Position numbers and translations under genes: made by a program
Part shown: one piece after another, positions 61,775 through 64,000 of the stretch
Position numbering within the stretch: the stretch's first letter is position 1
Layout of the letters: each line of letters starts with the position of its first letter
Notes under the pieces: model-generated
The model's database searches: none
What the model saw: the letters and a program-made list of their open reading frames with translations, nothing else
Told to the model about the DNA's origin: nothing
Assembly: GCA_006226375.1 (NCBI GenBank)
Contig: SBHC01000079.1
Coordinates: 62,001-126,000, forward strand
From: Deltaproteobacteria bacterium
Lineage (GTDB): Bacteria; Myxococcota_C; UBA6777
Direction: 5' to 3'
DNA length: 64,000 bases

Positions 61775-61813
61775 CAAGCGACCCTTCAACCACACCCTCA
61801 ACCAAGCCTCCAC

Positions 61814-61842
61814 TTGACGAACCCCTGCAAATTCACTACATC
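61814..61842 (+). promoter_or_regulatory. Promoter-like element before the basic lipoprotein gene
   Basis: TTGACG (61814-61819, five of six to consensus), 17-bp spacer and TACATC (61837-61842) lie 88 nt upstream of ATG 61931, in a spacer otherwise without features. Confidence 0.4.
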
Positions 61843-61930
61843 CCACACCAACCAACACTTTGACACGACGCCCAACCTACGGGGCACTTTGTCGTGAAAG
61901 AGTTGCACCATCAGCACAAGGATCAGCACC

Positions 61931-63091
61931 ATGACAAGGATTGTTCTGGTTGTAGTGGTTGTCTTGTTGGGTATGTGCTCTCTGGCCTGCACAGGCTCAC
62001 AGCCCATCACCCGAAAGCCCAAACGAACACGCTCGTCCAAGAAATACGAAGGACCTGCCGACACCACGGACCCCTCGCTTTATTTGATGAAGCGTCGACG
62101 TCGCAAACGAGGGTATTGGTGCACCTACCGTTACTCTCACTGGCGGACAGCTCTCAACTTGCGCTTAAACTCCCGTAGCTCTGTGTTTGCAAGAGTCAAC
62201 ACATACAGGAACCCGGCCAAGACCTACCTCCGCTTCTCCAAGTACGGACCCAAAGCTGGAGTGTTCGTTCGGATGACAAGTCGAGGCGTCACCCTTCGAG
62301 GATGGGCCACGGGCTCCAGAGGTGTACCCCTGCATCTCAATCGACCCGTACGATTCGGCGAAAACGTCATCGCAGGGAGGTATGCAACGCTTCATTGGCG
62401 TGGCTATGACCGACGAGCGATTGCGCTGGAGTTGGATCTCCAAAAATACTACCAAACCAACGAACGACTCATCGCGACAGTCCCTTGCGAACACACAGCA
62501 ATGTTCTCCAAGAAGGTGGGACCTTTGCACAAAAAAGCGGGCCTTCCAGCACCGACAAAGTATGTGTACCTAAAGAAGAACACCAAGATCCCTGTAACAA
62601 TGACCCCAGAAGGAGACCCTGTAGGTTCCCTGCTCCCCATCACTTATTCTCGAAGAGTGGCTTGGTATCAGAAGCAAGGTCAATTTGTGCAGATCTTGGC
62701 CAGAGTCAGCGGCGTTGGAATTTATGGCTGGATTCCCGACTCCGCAATCAAGCCCATACAACCCAACCGCCGGAGAAGTGGACTTCTTGGGATTTTTGGT
62801 TCTGGAGTGGGCGGATTGGGATTCCGCGGACGGCGCAAAAAACCAAGCTACAGACGATACATCCAATACATTTGCCGCAAGCCCGTCCCATTGTTGGTAT
62901 GGAACGGTCGAAAGCTGGCAAGAGTCGGCCTGTTGCGCAAACGAATCCCCATCGCGCTGCTCAAGAAAAACTCTCGGTGGGCCACCGTACGATTGCGATG
63001 GTGGCGCTCCTGGATCACCCTCAAGCGGTCCTTCACCTGGACCATTCCAAGCAAGTCACTGCAATCCTGTCGTGAGATCCGACAACGATAG
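61931..63091 (+). CDS. Basic lipoprotein with SH3-like segments
   Basis: A protein of 386 residues. The signal peptide ends in the lipobox CSLAC. The mature part is very basic (many KRR and RRR clusters) and has alternating strands. KYVYLKKNTKIPVTMTPEGDPVGSLLPI and FVQILARVSGVGIYGWIPDSAIK resemble bacterial SH3-like domains that bind peptidoglycan. No catalytic motif. AAGGA lies 9 nt before the ATG. Convergent with the MopE-module gene. Confidence 0.75.
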   Translation: MTRIVLVVVVVLLGMCSLACTGSQPITRKPKRTRSSKKYEGPADTTDPSLYLMKRRRRKRGYWCTYRYSHWRTALNLRLNSRSSVFARVNTYRNPAKTYLRFSKYGPKAGVFVRMTSRGVTLRGWATGSRGVPLHLNRPVRFGENVIAGRYATLHWRGYDRRAIALELDLQKYYQTNERLIATVPCEHTAMFSKKVGPLHKKAGLPAPTKYVYLKKNTKIPVTMTPEGDPVGSLLPITYSRRVAWYQKQGQFVQILARVSGVGIYGWIPDSAIKPIQPNRRRSGLLGIFGSGVGGLGFRGRRKKPSYRRYIQYICRKPVPLLVWNGRKLARVGLLRKRIPIALLKKNSRWATVRLRWWRSWITLKRSFTWTIPSKSLQSCREIRQR

Positions 63092-63110
63092 CACCGGAAC
63101 TCCTGCCTCT

Positions 63111-63995
63111 TTATCTCACACAGTAATTCTCCAAAGGCGCAAGCTCTCCCGAACGTTTACGTCGCAAACGCGCGGTCCAAGGTCGTTTGCGTGGAGACAT
63201 CCGAAACAAGCAGGTGTAGTAGCCACGTCGTTGCAGCCTTACGGTGGTTCTCTTGGTCAGAGCCAAACAGAAGGTCCCTCTCACTCGTCGACGTTTGCCA
63301 CGATACGCCAGGGAAACGTGCAAGCGGGAAGGAACAATGTGAAGAACACCTCGGCTTGCCCGACGTAGAGGAACACAAGAGAGCCTCCCCGCCTTGGAGT
63401 TGCATTGAAAAGAACCAGGAACAGAGCAATCAAAAAGCCGGGCCTGGCAAGACTTCCCGACACCTTCAACGCCGTTGTCAATCTGGCCATCGCAGTCATC
63501 GTCTTTTCCGTTGCAAGTGTCTTTTGCAGCAGGTAACACCTGACCTTTGCAGGAGCCAAAGCGGCCGTTCTCACACGTTTGCTTCCCAGGAGAACACACA
63601 CCCTTGCCTTGTGTCTCTAGCTTTCCAGTGTAGCAAGAACGAACGTCCCCTTCTTTGCAAGATGCGACGGAACGAAGCTTTGGACGAGTCCGAGGAACTG
63701 CGCGTGAAATACCTACCTTGTTTTGTTGCTTCGGTGTGTTCGTTCCATTGAATTGCTTTTGCAACAACCAAAGTCCTAGAGAACCAAGAACCACAACAAC
63801 AGCACCCAAGACCCACCAACGCAGAGACGTTGTGGGGAACGCAGCCTTGGTCACGCCTGACACTGAGGGCTGCGAAGGATCCAAGGACACTTCAGACCCG
63901 GAAGGCAAGCTCTGGCGAGGGTCCAAACCCGAAGACCGGTCCTCTTGGGAACGTGGTGTGTGTTTTGGACCCACCTGCCCGGCATTGGACTCCAT
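63111..63995 (-). CDS. Membrane protein with one MopE-like module, possibly truncated at the window edge
   Basis: A frame of 294 residues from an in-frame ATG at 63995, the last codon available before the right edge. The upstream codons remain open, so the true start may lie outside the window. A Ser/Pro-rich stretch (1-55) and one membrane helix (about 60-79) precede a Cys-rich module with SCKEGDVRSCYTGKLETQG and DTCNGKDDDCDGQIDNG, matching the modules of the 16534-18897 lipoprotein. A basic tail follows. The Pro/Ser-rich linker plus helix is typical of the kinase juxtamembrane region here, so this may be the end of another receptor kinase. Confidence 0.7.
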   Translation of the reverse strand: MESNAGQVGPKHTPRSQEDRSSGLDPRQSLPSGSEVSLDPSQPSVSGVTKAAFPTTSLRWWVLGAVVVVLGSLGLWLLQKQFNGTNTPKQQNKVGISRAVPRTRPKLRSVASCKEGDVRSCYTGKLETQGKGVCSPGKQTCENGRFGSCKGQVLPAAKDTCNGKDDDCDGQIDNGVEGVGKSCQARLFDCSVPGSFQCNSKAGRLSCVPLRRASRGVLHIVPSRLHVSLAYRGKRRRVRGTFCLALTKRTTVRLQRRGYYTCLFRMSPRKRPWTARLRRKRSGELAPLENYCVR

Positions 63996-64000
63996 CCAAC

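Noticed and set aside
1..64000. tRNA, rRNA, CRISPR array, insertion sequence or prophage
   Set aside because: No cloverleaf, rRNA core, regular spacer-repeat pattern, transposase or integrase was seen while reading; a covariance-model search would be needed to exclude small RNAs.

Overview
The window looks like chromosomal DNA from a member of the Myxococcota or a related former deltaproteobacterial lineage. The inference rests on gene content, not on any marker gene: five complete eukaryote-type Ser/Thr protein kinases with different accessory domains, many lipoproteins and Cys-rich secreted proteins with MopE-like DDDCNG(Q)VD motifs, an alkylglycerone-phosphate-synthase-like ether-lipid enzyme, and a carotenoid cluster. 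By eye the GC content is moderate rather than the very high value of classical myxobacteria; it was not computed. I saw no tRNA, rRNA, CRISPR array, insertion sequence, integrase or phage gene, so this reads as a resident genomic segment and not an island.

Layout. 1-11028 (minus strand) is a carotenoid and light-response block: a fused lycopene cyclase/carotene desaturase-methyltransferase-like protein, CruF-type hydratase, phytoene synthase, GT2 glycosyltransferase, phytoene desaturase, CrtC/lipocalin-like protein, alpha/beta hydrolase, photolyase and the first 21 codons of another FAD oxidoreductase. Several genes overlap as ATGA or TGATG, which implies translational coupling. 11056-25393 holds mixed genes: a HEAT lipoprotein, a BASS transporter with an extra N-terminal domain, a secreted phospholipase A2-like protein, a GT-C membrane glycosyltransferase, a large lipoprotein with six MopE-like modules, a methyltransferase, and a bestrophin/phosphoesterase/cation-antiporter operon. 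25597-42729 contains three kinases, a ligase-less Pnkp-like RNA-repair protein next to a tandem Xi-class glutathione transferase, a Q/G/R-repeat membrane protein, a fused-MFS spermidine-synthase-like protein and RluD. 43021-55741 (plus strand) runs from a kinase with a cyclic-nucleotide-binding domain through outer-membrane, TPR, ether-lipid and Cys-rich genes to another kinase and a DUF1295 membrane protein. 56162-63995 has a YdjM-like hydrolase, a molybdenum hydroxylase/NrtR-like regulator/glutathionyl-hydroquinone reductase operon, a lipoprotein, and a membrane protein with one more MopE-like module that may continue beyond the window.

How the genes may work together. The first block predicts a cyclised, possibly aromatic, hydroxylated and glycosylated carotenoid made alongside photorepair. 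The rest looks like envelope, lipid and signalling functions typical of a predatory or social bacterium: kinases sensing soluble or periplasmic cues, secreted Cys-rich proteins, a secreted phospholipase and redox-protective glutathione transferases. The most unusual items are the CrtY-CrtU-like fusion, the ligase-less Pnkp protein, the two-headed Xi-class GST with one degenerate half, the bacterial secreted PLA2, and the variety of kinase accessory domains.
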